Assembly: GCA_024234595.1 (NCBI GenBank)
Contig: JACKNZ010000022.1
Location: 1 to 49,617 of the forward strand
DNA: 49,617 nt
Source: Moraxellaceae bacterium
GTDB taxonomy: Bacteria > Pseudomonadota > Gammaproteobacteria > Pseudomonadales > Moraxellaceae
Direction of reading: 5' to 3'
Shown: positions 24,239 through 33,099 of the stretch, in pieces
Numbering within the stretch: the first letter of the stretch is position 1
Layout: each line of letters starts with the position of its first letter
The notes under the pieces: model-generated
Told to the model about the DNA's origin: nothing
The model's input: only the letters and a program-made list of their open reading frames with translations
Database searches by the model: none
Translations under genes and position numbers: made by a program

Positions 24239-24934
24239 GTGAGTACACATGACGATGAACAACTAGAAAACCTCAAACGCTTTTGGCAAGACTATGGTAC
24301 GCCAATTATTGTCGGTGCAAGTATTGCTTTAGCGGTATTTGCAGGTTGGCGTTATTGGCAACAAGATAAATTGCAAACAGCCACTATTGCCGCCAATAGT
24401 TATCAGGCTTCGCAAGATGCCTATCAAAAGCTGGCTGTTAATCCAGAGGATAAAGCCGCGAATACCGATTTACAGCGTGAAGCACAAAAATTATTGCAAG
24501 AATATCCCGCCACGCCTTATGCAAGCAATGCAGCTTTATTGTTGGCCAAACGAGCGATTGAGTTAAAAGATTACAAAGAAGCCGAAAAGCAGTTACGTTT
24601 TGTGTTAAATCAAGAAAAAGCGGACGCTGGTCTTAAAAGTGTCGCTACTCTGCGTTTGGCAACAGTGTTGGCCGAAATAGGTGATAGCAAAGGCGCATTA
24701 GCGGCTCTTAATGGTGATAGCAATGCTGCCTTTACGCCAAGCCGTGAAGAATTGCGCGGTGATTTGCTAAAAGCATCGGATGACATTAATGGTGCGCAAA
24801 AAGCCTATCAAGCAGCCGCTAAAGTGCTCGTTGAGCGTCAAGAGCAACGTCCCTTGTTAGAAATGAAAATGGCTGATGTGGGGTTAGAAATGCCACAAAT
24901 CAAGCAGCCTGCTTTGATTAAAGAACCTTCTTAA
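24239..24934 (+). CDS. yfgM: YfgM-like tetratricopeptide membrane protein
   Basis: 231 residues from a GTG at 24239, chosen because AGGAG at 24227-24231 lies seven bases before it; an upstream in-frame start would sit inside hisS. A short cytoplasmic start (HDDEQLENLKRFWQDYG) is followed by one membrane helix (IIVGASIALAVFAGW) and a periplasmic TPR-like domain with helix pairs such as TPYASNAALLLAKRAIELKD and AEKQLRFVLNQEKADAGLKS. In E. coli YfgM associates with the SecYEG translocon and PpiD. It is two bases after hisS. Confidence 0.93.
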   Translation: MSTHDDEQLENLKRFWQDYGTPIIVGASIALAVFAGWRYWQQDKLQTATIAANSYQASQDAYQKLAVNPEDKAANTDLQREAQKLLQEYPATPYASNAALLLAKRAIELKDYKEAEKQLRFVLNQEKADAGLKSVATLRLATVLAEIGDSKGALAALNGDSNAAFTPSREELRGDLLKASDDINGAQKAYQAAAKVLVERQEQRPLLEMKMADVGLEMPQIKQPALIKEPS

Positions 24935-24972
24935 AAGTTTATAGCTGCCTTGCCCTTTTTAAGGGTGAGTTT

Positions 24973-25060
24973 GTAGCCTGTGTGAAGTGCAACGTAACAC
25001 AGGATTTGAGGTTTTAACTATTTGATTTTCCTGTATTTCGTTATGCTACATACAGGCTAC
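24973..25060. repeat. Two-hairpin dispersed repeat, copy C
   Basis: Starts GTAGCCTGTGTGAAGTGCAA, ends ATACAGGCTAC, 88 bases. Left and right hairpins are both intact (CCTGTGT with ACACAGG; CCTGTAT with ATACAGG). Confidence 0.8.
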
Positions 25061-25095
25061 TATACTATAACGATGAAATTTCACCCAAGACATAA

Positions 25096-25167
25096 CCCTT
25101 CGACTTCGCTCAGGGTGCATTTTTGGTTGGTTGAGCGGAGTCGTGGTGGTTGAGCGAAGTCGAAACC
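25096..25167. repeat. Cluster of three TTCGACTTCGCTCA-type repeats
   Basis: CCCTTCGACTTCGCTCAGGG at 25096-25115, GGTTGAGCGGAGTCG at 25129-25143 and GGTTGAGCGAAGTCGAAACC at 25148-25167. The first is inverted to the other two, so the stretch can fold on itself. Confidence 0.7.
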
Positions 25168-25174
25168 TGTAGAA

Positions 25175-25205
25175 AGCCTGTATTTCGCTACGCTACATAC
25201 AGGCT
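25175..25205. repeat. Two-hairpin dispersed repeat, right half only
   Basis: AGCCTGTATTTCGCTACGCT continues to ACATACAGGCT, matching only the right hairpin of the full element. Confidence 0.75.
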
Positions 25206-25243
25206 ATCGTACTCAGCCTTATCTCACTATTAAGGAGTTGTCC

Positions 25244-26395
25244 TTGATTAAGCGTTTATCTCTAGCTGCAATTGTTATTGCGCTTGCCGCTTGTAGTTCT
25301 AATCCTAATGAACACAAACCTTCACCCCTGCCAGTATTGCCAGCTAAAACACAACAAATAAAGGCTCAAAAAATTTACACGGTGCAAATTGGTAAAGGCT
25401 TAAATGTGACCGAAGTTGCGCCTCATTTAGCCATGCAAAATGACAAATTATATGCCGCCAGTCATAACGGTGTTATTGCGGCTATAGATGTGCAAGGCAA
25501 AACTGTCTGGCAGCAACAAACACAACAAACGGTGACGGGGGGCGTGAGTGCCGCTTATGGTCGTGTTGTGGTGGCGACAGCAACTGCCGACGTATGGCTG
25601 TTAGATGCCAATACTGGCGCAATGCAATGGCGTAAAACCTTGTTGTCTCCGATATTGGCGGCAGCGGCACAAAGTGCTGAGCGAGTGATTGTGCAAAGCA
25701 GTGATGGTAAAGTTTATGGCTTAGATGCCAAAACAGGCAATACGATATGGGTATTTGATACGCCAGTTGCTGCCTTAAGTTTGCGTGGTTATGCCAGTCC
25801 AGTGGTGATGAATGAAAATGTCATTGTAACAACCGAATTAGGCAAAGTGATGGCACTGGATGCTAATACAGGCATTGCGCAATGGGAAAGCCGTGTTGCA
25901 ACCCCTGATGGTCGCTCCGAATTAGAGCGGATGGTTGATATTGATGGTGCCATGTTAGTTAATGATGACACACTCTATGTGGGCAGTTATCAAGGGCAAC
26001 TGACAGCACTCAATGTTCGCACCAAACCACAACTCAAATGGCAACAAGCTTTATCCAGTTATCGTGCATTGGCGCAAAGTGAAAGCCTGTTATTTGCCGT
26101 AGATGCCAGTAGTCATGTCATTGCTTTTGACAAAATAACTGGTCAAGTGCTTTGGAAACAGCAAGCCTTGGCATGGCGTAATCTTTCTAAGCCTGTCAGC
26201 TTTAATAATTATCTGCTTGTAGGTGATAATGACGGTTATGTGCATATTATGGCGCAAGACAGTGGTAAACTATTAGGGCGTTTTAGTGTCAAAGGTGCAG
26301 TCGTTGACTTGACTGTTTTTAACCAGCAACTGTGGGTACATACCCAAAAAGGCCAATTAAGCGCATGGTCATTTGCTGGTGCTGTTGCTCAATAG
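25244..26395 (+). CDS. bamB: BamB, outer-membrane protein assembly lipoprotein
   Basis: 383 residues starting at a TTG at 25244, with AAGGAG six bases upstream; a TTG at 25238 is directly against that site and less likely. The lipoprotein signal ends ALAACSSN (acylated Cys). The rest is an eight-bladed PQQ-type propeller with blade motifs LYAASHNGVIAAIDVQGKTV, VYGLDAKTGNTIWVFDT and VGDNDGYVHIMAQDSGKLLG. BamB helps BamA fold outer-membrane barrels. Its place between yfgM and der agrees. Confidence 0.95.
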   Translation: MIKRLSLAAIVIALAACSSNPNEHKPSPLPVLPAKTQQIKAQKIYTVQIGKGLNVTEVAPHLAMQNDKLYAASHNGVIAAIDVQGKTVWQQQTQQTVTGGVSAAYGRVVVATATADVWLLDANTGAMQWRKTLLSPILAAAAQSAERVIVQSSDGKVYGLDAKTGNTIWVFDTPVAALSLRGYASPVVMNENVIVTTELGKVMALDANTGIAQWESRVATPDGRSELERMVDIDGAMLVNDDTLYVGSYQGQLTALNVRTKPQLKWQQALSSYRALAQSESLLFAVDASSHVIAFDKITGQVLWKQQALAWRNLSKPVSFNNYLLVGDNDGYVHIMAQDSGKLLGRFSVKGAVVDLTVFNQQLWVHTQKGQLSAWSFAGAVAQ

Positions 26396-26418
26396 TTTTT
26401 CGATAGAGACATTCATTC

Positions 26419-27813
26419 ATGAAACCCGTTATTGCCCTCATTGGCCGCCCAAATGTGGGTAAATCCACCCTGTTTAATCAACTGACCAAAAGCCGTAACG
26501 CCCTAGTGGCTAATTTTGCAGGGCTGACCCGTGACCGTCAGTATGGCGATGGTCGTTTTGAAAATAAATCCTTTATTGTCATTGATACAGGTGGTTTAGG
26601 CGAAAACGATGAAGGCGTAGATGCCTACATGGCAGAACAAGCCAAAACCGCGATTGCCGAAGCGGATATTGTGTTGTTTGTGGTGGATGCGCGTGCAGGA
26701 TTGCTGGGTTCAGATGAAATGATTGCTGACCATTTGCGTCGCTTAAATAAGCACACTTACTTAGTGGTCAATAAAGTAGATGGCTTGCATGAAGATGCGG
26801 CCACGGCGGAGTTTCATCGTTTGGGGTTTAGCCGTGTCTATCAAACAGCAGCCAGTCATGGTCGTGGCGTATTTCAGTTAATCAGTGATTTATTAGCCCC
26901 ATTTCCCGAAGATTCATTAGCCTTATCAGTCGAAGAAACAGGCATTAAAGTCGCGATTGTCGGTCGTCCTAATGTTGGCAAGTCAACGCTTGTTAATCGT
27001 TTATTGGGTGAGGAGCGCGTCATTGTTTATGATATGCCAGGTACAACCCGCGACAGTATCTATATTCCCTATGAACGACAGGGCAAAAAATACACCTTAA
27101 TTGACACCGCTGGCGTGCGTAAACGGGGCAAAGTTCACGAAACGGTCGAAAAATTCTCGGTGGTTAAAACCTTGCAAGCCATTAAAGATGCGCATGTAGT
27201 GGTGATTGTATTTGATGCGCGTGAGGGGATTGTCGAGCAAGACTTGCACATGTTAGGATTTGCCTTAGAGAGTGGTCGTGCGGTGGTGTTAGCCATTAAC
27301 AAATGGGATAACATGAGCGAGTACGATAGAGGCTTGGTAAAAGGAGCGATTGAAAGACGCTTAGACTTTGTGCCCTTTGTCAAAATTCATTTGATTTCGG
27401 CGTTGCATGGCACTGGGGTTGGCGATTTATATCCCTCCATTCATCGTGCCTATGACTCTGCAATGATAAAAGTGCCGACTAACCGTTTAACACAGATTTT
27501 GCAAGATGCGGTTGAGCAACATCAACCGCCATTGGTGCATGGTCGGCGGATTAAGCTACGTTATGCACATATGGGTGGACAAAATCCGCCAATTATTGTA
27601 ATTCATGGTAATCAAACGGAATCTGTGTCAAAAGATTATAAAAGATACTTAGAAAATGTCTTTCGTAAAGTATTAAAGCTGCAAGGCACACCTGTACAAC
27701 TGGAGTTTAAAACAGGGGATAACCCTTACAAGGAAGACAAAGCCATGTTAAAGCCAGCACAAGTTGAAAAACGAAAACATGCGGCGTTACAAAAAAAACG
27801 TGATATACGCTAA
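26419..27813 (+). CDS. der: Ribosome biogenesis GTPase Der
   Basis: 464 residues with two tandem GTPase domains, each with its P-loop: GRPNVGKSTLFNQL near residue 9 and GRPNVGKSTLVNRL near 183. Both have DTxG switch-II motifs (DTGGLGE and DTAGVRKRGK), and NKVD and NKWD base-specificity motifs. The C-terminal KH-like domain and a basic tail (KRKHAALQKKRDIR) follow. Der is an essential factor for 50S subunit maturation. It starts 23 bases after bamB. Confidence 0.97.
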   Translation: MKPVIALIGRPNVGKSTLFNQLTKSRNALVANFAGLTRDRQYGDGRFENKSFIVIDTGGLGENDEGVDAYMAEQAKTAIAEADIVLFVVDARAGLLGSDEMIADHLRRLNKHTYLVVNKVDGLHEDAATAEFHRLGFSRVYQTAASHGRGVFQLISDLLAPFPEDSLALSVEETGIKVAIVGRPNVGKSTLVNRLLGEERVIVYDMPGTTRDSIYIPYERQGKKYTLIDTAGVRKRGKVHETVEKFSVVKTLQAIKDAHVVVIVFDAREGIVEQDLHMLGFALESGRAVVLAINKWDNMSEYDRGLVKGAIERRLDFVPFVKIHLISALHGTGVGDLYPSIHRAYDSAMIKVPTNRLTQILQDAVEQHQPPLVHGRRIKLRYAHMGGQNPPIIVIHGNQTESVSKDYKRYLENVFRKVLKLQGTPVQLEFKTGDNPYKEDKAMLKPAQVEKRKHAALQKKRDIR

Positions 27814-27830
27814 TTAGAGGCTAACACTCG

Positions 27831-27856
27831 CCCCTAATTGGCATTTTAGGGGTAGG
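27831..27856 (+). promoter_or_regulatory. Hairpin covering the ribosome-binding region of the TonB receptor gene
   Basis: CCCCTAA at 27831-27837 pairs with TTAGGGG at 27846-27852 around eight bases. The G-rich arm plus the following TAGG is the only ribosome-binding candidate before the ATG at 27858, and no T run follows the stem, so translational control is more likely than termination. Confidence 0.45.
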
Positions 27857-27857
27857 T

Positions 27858-30203
27858 ATGAAAAAGCTATTATTGCTTAGTGTTGTTAGCGTTTCTGTTG
27901 TTCCTAGTGTTGTAATTGCCCAAGAAGATATTGCTTTTGGCGACCAAGATATGCCCGTGGTCTTATCAGCAACCCGTTTAAAACAAGCGATTGCCGATGC
28001 GCCAGCCTCTATTACCCTCATTGACAGACAAATGATTGACCAGTCGGGTGCGCGTGAAATTCCCGACTTGTTACGTTTAGTGCCGGGCATGGTCGTGGGC
28101 TACGAAAAAGGCTGGGATGCTTTTGTCAGTTATCATGGTACTTCTGCCGATATGGCGCGACGAATGCAGGTGTTAATAGATGGCCGCTCTGTCTTTCAAC
28201 CAAGTTTAGCTTTTGTTGACTGGATAGGCTTGCCTTTAGAATTAGATGATATTGACCGTATCGAAGTGATTCGAGGGCCAAATGCGGCGGCTTATGGGGC
28301 AAATAGCTTTTTGGCAGTGGTTAATATCATTACCCGAAATCCTGCTGATTTGCCAAAAGTTCGTGCTTATACTCGTCAGGGTGGACAAGGAATCAATGAT
28401 AATTATGTCAGCACCGCAGGTGTGCGTAATCAATTAAGCTGGCGTTTAACCGCTAACTCTCGTGCCGATAGTGGTTTTGATAAATATTTTGAGAAAGTTA
28501 AACTTAAAGATGCCAATGGTAACGATGTTGTAAAGCCTGATGGTAATGTGGTTAAAGTTTTTCAACCTTTCTCTTATGCCGATGACAAACGTCAAAAAGC
28601 GGTTTATGGTCAATTATTGTGGGAAGATGGCAATCAAAGCAGCATTAAATTAGGGGCAGGGCATTCGGAGTTAGTCGGCGGTAATCGAGCCGAGGGTGGT
28701 TTAGTTGAATTTTTGGACGAGCCTGATTTAAATACCTCTCAAGACTATCTTAATTTGTCTTTGCAGTTTAATACCCAAAGTCATCAGTTGCAGTTTAACA
28801 GTGACTATTCAGAGTTTGAAGCCAAGCAACATATTCGTGTTGCTGTGCCAGCAGGTTTCTTTTTACCCGAATTGCAACAAATGTTTGTGAATAATCGTGT
28901 TGAAACGGATAGATTTATTGGAGAGATGAAAGATATTGCAGGCACAAAAGATGCCTCGATTTTCGCCAAAATTGATAACCTGTCGATTCCAAGTACACAA
29001 GCGCAAAAAGACCTAGTGCGGTATATTACCTGCAAGTTTGGTGTTAATTCCGCCAAATTACAAACAAATTTAGGTAAGAGTTGTAGTGGTATTGCACCTG
29101 ATGGGGTATTGGGAAAAGAATTAAACTATACTTCCGATATCAACAAAAAAGAATCTCGTTTAGAAGCAGAATTACAAGATACATGGACAATTAACCCAAA
29201 CTTAAGAGTGGTGTATGGCGCAGGTATTCAAAACTCACGCGCTGAATCAATACATTATTTTAATGGTGAAGTCGAAAATACCGTTTGGCGTATATTTGCC
29301 CACGGCGAATGGCAATTTATGCCTGACTGGCGACTTAATGCAGGGATCATGGATGAACATGATGATTATTCAGGCAACTTACAATCGCCTCGTTTAGCCT
29401 TAAATTGGCGATTTTTGCCAAATCACTCTTTGCGCGTGGTGTCATCGCGTGCCTATCGAACACCCGATTTACGCGAATCCAAAGCTTATTGGCAATATTA
29501 TGGCCAAACCGAAGACCGCAGTTTAAGCAAATATGACGGTTATTTTCCCTTTATTGGTATTGCCCCCGCAGCAACAGGCACAACGTGTGTATTAACCGAT
29601 AGCTATAGCCCATCAGGTGTAGTCCCTATTTGTACCAATGGCGCACCGAGTGAGCGGATTGTCTCTAACGAAATTGGCTATTATGGCGAGTTGCCGCGTC
29701 AAAATTTACAAATAGATATTCGTATTTTTAAGGATGATTTAAGACTCGCAGAGCATAATTTAGAGATTGATGATTTTGTGATTGCACCTCTGACTAAGCA
29801 TCAACAACGGGGAGTAGAACTATCAACACAATGGCGACCACATTCTAATTGGCGTTTTATGCTCAATTATGCTTACGATGATATTACGGGACTTAACGAC
29901 AATACTGACTTTGTACCCAAGCACAGTGGCAATGTTGGCGCGTGGTACGATACGGGACGTGGCGTACAGTCGAGTTTAAATTATGTATTTTATAATCAAC
30001 TTTATAATGACCCCGATGACGGTGGATTGTATTTTGATAGATTAGACTGGCGTTTTGCTAAAAAATGGTCTATGTATCATAAACATGATGTTGAGTTGTC
30101 AGGGGTGTGGCAGATTCGCCTCACCGAAGATAGAGAGCTACGTCGCAGTAATGGTGCCCCGCGTGACAAAATGTGGCTTCAGTTGAGTTATGCCTATGAT
30201 TAG
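27858..30203 (+). CDS. TonB-dependent outer-membrane receptor
   Basis: 781 residues. A signal peptide (MKKLLLLSVVSVSVVPSVVIA) is followed by a TonB-box-like PVVLSATR, then the plug domain: ASITLIDRQMIDQSGAREIP, DLLRLVPGMVVGYEKG, MQVLIDGRSVFQP, IDRIEVIRGPNAAAYGANSF and AVVNIITRNP. The remainder is a 22-strand barrel, ending LQLSYAYD, without the usual final aromatic residue. It resembles Cir/BtuB-like receptors; the ligand is unknown. It is followed by a periplasmic binding protein and a hybrid kinase on the same strand, suggesting that the imported ligand is sensed. It starts 44 bases after der. Confidence 0.93.
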   Translation: MKKLLLLSVVSVSVVPSVVIAQEDIAFGDQDMPVVLSATRLKQAIADAPASITLIDRQMIDQSGAREIPDLLRLVPGMVVGYEKGWDAFVSYHGTSADMARRMQVLIDGRSVFQPSLAFVDWIGLPLELDDIDRIEVIRGPNAAAYGANSFLAVVNIITRNPADLPKVRAYTRQGGQGINDNYVSTAGVRNQLSWRLTANSRADSGFDKYFEKVKLKDANGNDVVKPDGNVVKVFQPFSYADDKRQKAVYGQLLWEDGNQSSIKLGAGHSELVGGNRAEGGLVEFLDEPDLNTSQDYLNLSLQFNTQSHQLQFNSDYSEFEAKQHIRVAVPAGFFLPELQQMFVNNRVETDRFIGEMKDIAGTKDASIFAKIDNLSIPSTQAQKDLVRYITCKFGVNSAKLQTNLGKSCSGIAPDGVLGKELNYTSDINKKESRLEAELQDTWTINPNLRVVYGAGIQNSRAESIHYFNGEVENTVWRIFAHGEWQFMPDWRLNAGIMDEHDDYSGNLQSPRLALNWRFLPNHSLRVVSSRAYRTPDLRESKAYWQYYGQTEDRSLSKYDGYFPFIGIAPAATGTTCVLTDSYSPSGVVPICTNGAPSERIVSNEIGYYGELPRQNLQIDIRIFKDDLRLAEHNLEIDDFVIAPLTKHQQRGVELSTQWRPHSNWRFMLNYAYDDITGLNDNTDFVPKHSGNVGAWYDTGRGVQSSLNYVFYNQLYNDPDDGGLYFDRLDWRFAKKWSMYHKHDVELSGVWQIRLTEDRELRRSNGAPRDKMWLQLSYAYD

Positions 30204-30340
30204 TTTCATGATATCGTAGGGCAAATGTTATGCACGGAAAACAACTGCGCATTTGCGTCTTTACAACGTCAATCACAGGACGGTGTGCAAGGATTTCGCC
30301 GCAGTTTGCTTGCTTACTATGCACAAAGGATGGTGCTTAA

Positions 30341-31216
30341 ATGTCTAGAATAATCATTTTTTATCTGTTAGGGTTAATGAGTCTGTGCGGTGTATCGCCA
30401 TTATATGCGGCGACCCTGATTCAGATTTTTTCTGCCAAAACACCTGATAGCTCAGAATTAGCTAATCATTTAACACAACATATCACCGATGATATTCAAG
30501 TTGTGATTACGCCAACACTAGAAGCAAAAGCAGATTTGTTGATTGTGTTAAATAAAGACTATATCGACAAATTACCCAAAGAACGCCCACCTGCTTTATT
30601 TGTACTGCCACAGCCTTTAGCGATTGAACTGCAAAAAAAAGACAGTGCACTTTATTGGACGCCAAGCTTAGCCATGCAACTGGCCTTAATAAAAGCCATG
30701 CTGCCAGCAACCAATCGTATTGGTATGTTGGTAGGCGTGGATAGCGAAGACCAATCATGGCTACGGATGTTTAAGCAATACGCCAAAGAGCAAGGCGTGG
30801 ATGTGGTTCTTCAAACGGTGGATAAAGGGCGTATTGGTCGTCAAGTGTCTGACTTGGCGGTCAGTACCGATGTGTTGTTAGCTCAACCTGACATCAATAT
30901 TTATAACCGCGAAACCATCCGTTTTATCTTATTAGCGGCCTACAGGCAAAACAAAGCCTTAATTGGCCCTAGTTTGGCGTTTGTTAACGCAGGGGCATTG
31001 GCCACTCTTTATGCCTCAGCAAATAGCGTCAATCAAGATATTAGCCAGCGTGTCAGTTATTTTCTTGCCCAAAAAAAATTACCTAATGCAGGGCGAGTCA
31101 AAAAAATGGAGCTGGGAATCAACGCGCAAGTAGCAAAATCATTAGGTTTGCCCGTCTTTAACAGTGAAGAGTTACAAACAAAAATCCATGTTGAGGAGTT
31201 GCCCATATGGCCATAA
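30341..31216 (+). CDS. Periplasmic ABC-type substrate-binding-like protein
   Basis: 291 residues with a signal peptide ending PLYAA. The body has the two-lobed layout of the ABC_sub_bind family (PF04392-like): IQIFSAKTPDSSELANHL, RPPALFVLPQPLAIEL, LPATNRIGMLVGVDSEDQSW near the hinge, AKEQGVDVVLQTVDKGRIG, then VLLAQPDINIYNRETIRFIL and LIGPSLAFVNAGALATLYAS. No ABC permease or ATPase gene is nearby, so it may work as a ligand sensor for the kinase rather than in transport. Its last ten bases overlap the kinase start, implying coupled translation and similar amounts of the two proteins. Confidence 0.8.
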   Translation: MSRIIIFYLLGLMSLCGVSPLYAATLIQIFSAKTPDSSELANHLTQHITDDIQVVITPTLEAKADLLIVLNKDYIDKLPKERPPALFVLPQPLAIELQKKDSALYWTPSLAMQLALIKAMLPATNRIGMLVGVDSEDQSWLRMFKQYAKEQGVDVVLQTVDKGRIGRQVSDLAVSTDVLLAQPDINIYNRETIRFILLAAYRQNKALIGPSLAFVNAGALATLYASANSVNQDISQRVSYFLAQKKLPNAGRVKKMELGINAQVAKSLGLPVFNSEELQTKIHVEELPIWP

Positions 31217-33099
31217 CCTCAAAATGGAGCTTGCGTACCCGTATTTTATTATTAACTTCATTACCTGCATTTTTAATGTTTGTGATTATGTTGGCCTATC
31301 ATGTGTTTGAGCGTTTGCAAGATGCTCAAGCCGAGCAAGACCGTTCAGGCAAAATCATGGCCACACAATTAGCTGCAGCTACCGATTTTTCGATTATGTC
31401 GGGCAGTTTTGACTCATTAGTGCCCCAAATAGACACTATTTTGGCTCAACCAGGTATTTTGTCAGTAAAAATATTAGACCCAACGTCACAAGTCTTATTT
31501 GCCAAAAATACGCCATCCAAAGAGCTTAAAGAACAAACATATTATCGAGAGTTGGTGTATCAACAAAGTATTGACTTAGATCAAAACGATTGGTTAGTTG
31601 CAGAGCGACAACCCAATAGTCAAGATAATGTCTTAGGTAGTGTCGAAATTGGATTTAGTGCCGATTACATCCTACAACAAGAAAAAGCCATTATTATCAA
31701 AAGCATTGCATTAGCAACAGTGGTGTTATTGCTGGTTGGTGGTATTGGTTTATGGTTGGCTTTTGCGCTAGAAAAACCCTTACGCGCTATTATTGGCTTG
31801 GTGGGAGCACTCAAAAATCGTCAGTTTGAGCAGCGCGTTTATGTTAAACAAGATGGCGAATTGGGGGCATTGGCCTACCATCTTAATTTGTTAGCCGCGA
31901 TGTTAGAAGAGCATCGTACCTTGCAAATTAAAAATACCGATGAATTGTCAATGGCGCGTCAACGCGCAGACAAAGCCAATCAAGCTAAAAGTGAGTTTTT
32001 GGCGATGATGAGCCATGAGTTACGCACACCCTTAAATGCCATTTCGGGTGGCTTACAGCTGTTAAATGGCGAGCCTTTGCCGCCAAGTAGCAAAGAGTTT
32101 GTAGAAATGGCTACCATTGCCACAGGTGATTTGCGGCGTTTGGTGGATGATGTCTTGGATTTTTCTAAGGTAGAAGAAGGACGTTTGGCTTTAAATATAC
32201 GCCCCTTTTTGCCAAAAGTATTATTGCAACACTTGAGCGATTTATTTCGGATTGATGCCAACCACAAAGAGTTGGAGTTGGTGTTTGACTTAGAAGGTCA
32301 AACCGATATTTGGCTCAAAGGCGATGATATGCGCATTCGGCAAATTTTATCCAAGTTATTGGATAATGCCATTAAATTTACTAAAAGAGGCCGAGTGGGG
32401 ATTAAGGCCAAAATTAGTCGTTATAACGATACTCAAGCACAGTTATATTGCGAAGTTTTTGACACAGGTATTGGTATTAACGCCAATGCTTTGGCGCATA
32501 TCTTTCAGCCATTTACCCAAGTTGACCGCTCGCATACCCGAAGTTTTGGTGGTGCAGGTTTGGGCTTGGCGATTGCATCGCGTTTAAGTCGTTTAATGCA
32601 TGCCGAGTTGCGCGTCGAAAGTGAACTGTTGGTAGGAACAAGTTTTTCTTTTGAAGTGGTACTACCCATTTGTAACGAATGTGGAGAAACACAAGAAAAT
32701 AAACCCGTAGCATTTAATGGCAAAAAGTCGGTATTTAATGCTCATGTCCTAGTGGTCGATGATAATCCTGCCAATCGCAAAGTGGCCGAAGCGATGTTAA
32801 AAGCCGCAGGTTGTACGGTGGTGAGTGCCAATAATGGCCAAGAAGCCTTAAATGAGCTTTATGCAGGGGGCATTCAATTGGTGCTAATGGATTGTCAAAT
32901 GCCGATTATGGATGGTTACGAAGCAACGCGAGTCTGGCGTGAGCAGGAAACTGAGCGACGTATTCCGATTGTCGCCTTAACAGCTAATGCCAGTGCTGAT
33001 AATGAAGTTAACTGTATGACAGCAGGCATGGATGCAGTTTTAAATAAACCATTTAGACGGCAACAACTAGAAATGATTTTAAGTGCTTGGTTAGCTTAG
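31207..33099 (+). CDS. Hybrid sensor histidine kinase/response regulator
   Basis: 630 residues. Order: membrane helix at about 10-31, periplasmic sensor region to about 160, second helix at about 163-186, HAMP, HisKA with the phospho-accepting His270 in FLAMMSHELRTPLN, HATPase_c with N box (LLDNAIKFTKRGRV), DTGIGI and GAGLGLAI, and a receiver domain with VDDN (Asp518-519), phospho-acceptor Asp562 in VLMDCQMPIMDG and the conserved LNKPF Lys. There is no DNA-binding output or HPt domain, so the signal must pass to another protein not encoded nearby. Preceded by the binding-protein gene with overlap. Confidence 0.93.
   Translation: MAITSKWSLRTRILLLTSLPAFLMFVIMLAYHVFERLQDAQAEQDRSGKIMATQLAAATDFSIMSGSFDSLVPQIDTILAQPGILSVKILDPTSQVLFAKNTPSKELKEQTYYRELVYQQSIDLDQNDWLVAERQPNSQDNVLGSVEIGFSADYILQQEKAIIIKSIALATVVLLLVGGIGLWLAFALEKPLRAIIGLVGALKNRQFEQRVYVKQDGELGALAYHLNLLAAMLEEHRTLQIKNTDELSMARQRADKANQAKSEFLAMMSHELRTPLNAISGGLQLLNGEPLPPSSKEFVEMATIATGDLRRLVDDVLDFSKVEEGRLALNIRPFLPKVLLQHLSDLFRIDANHKELELVFDLEGQTDIWLKGDDMRIRQILSKLLDNAIKFTKRGRVGIKAKISRYNDTQAQLYCEVFDTGIGINANALAHIFQPFTQVDRSHTRSFGGAGLGLAIASRLSRLMHAELRVESELLVGTSFSFEVVLPICNECGETQENKPVAFNGKKSVFNAHVLVVDDNPANRKVAEAMLKAAGCTVVSANNGQEALNELYAGGIQLVLMDCQMPIMDGYEATRVWREQETERRIPIVALTANASADNEVNCMTAGMDAVLNKPFRRQQLEMILSAWLA

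Larger units (their letters stand above)
24935..25243. other. Repeat-filled gap between yfgM and bamB
   Basis: 309 bases with no gene, almost wholly repeats: copy C of the two-hairpin element, three TTCGACTTCGCTCA-type repeats and a half copy of the two-hairpin element. AAGGAG at 25232-25237 is the bamB ribosome-binding site. Confidence 0.75.
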
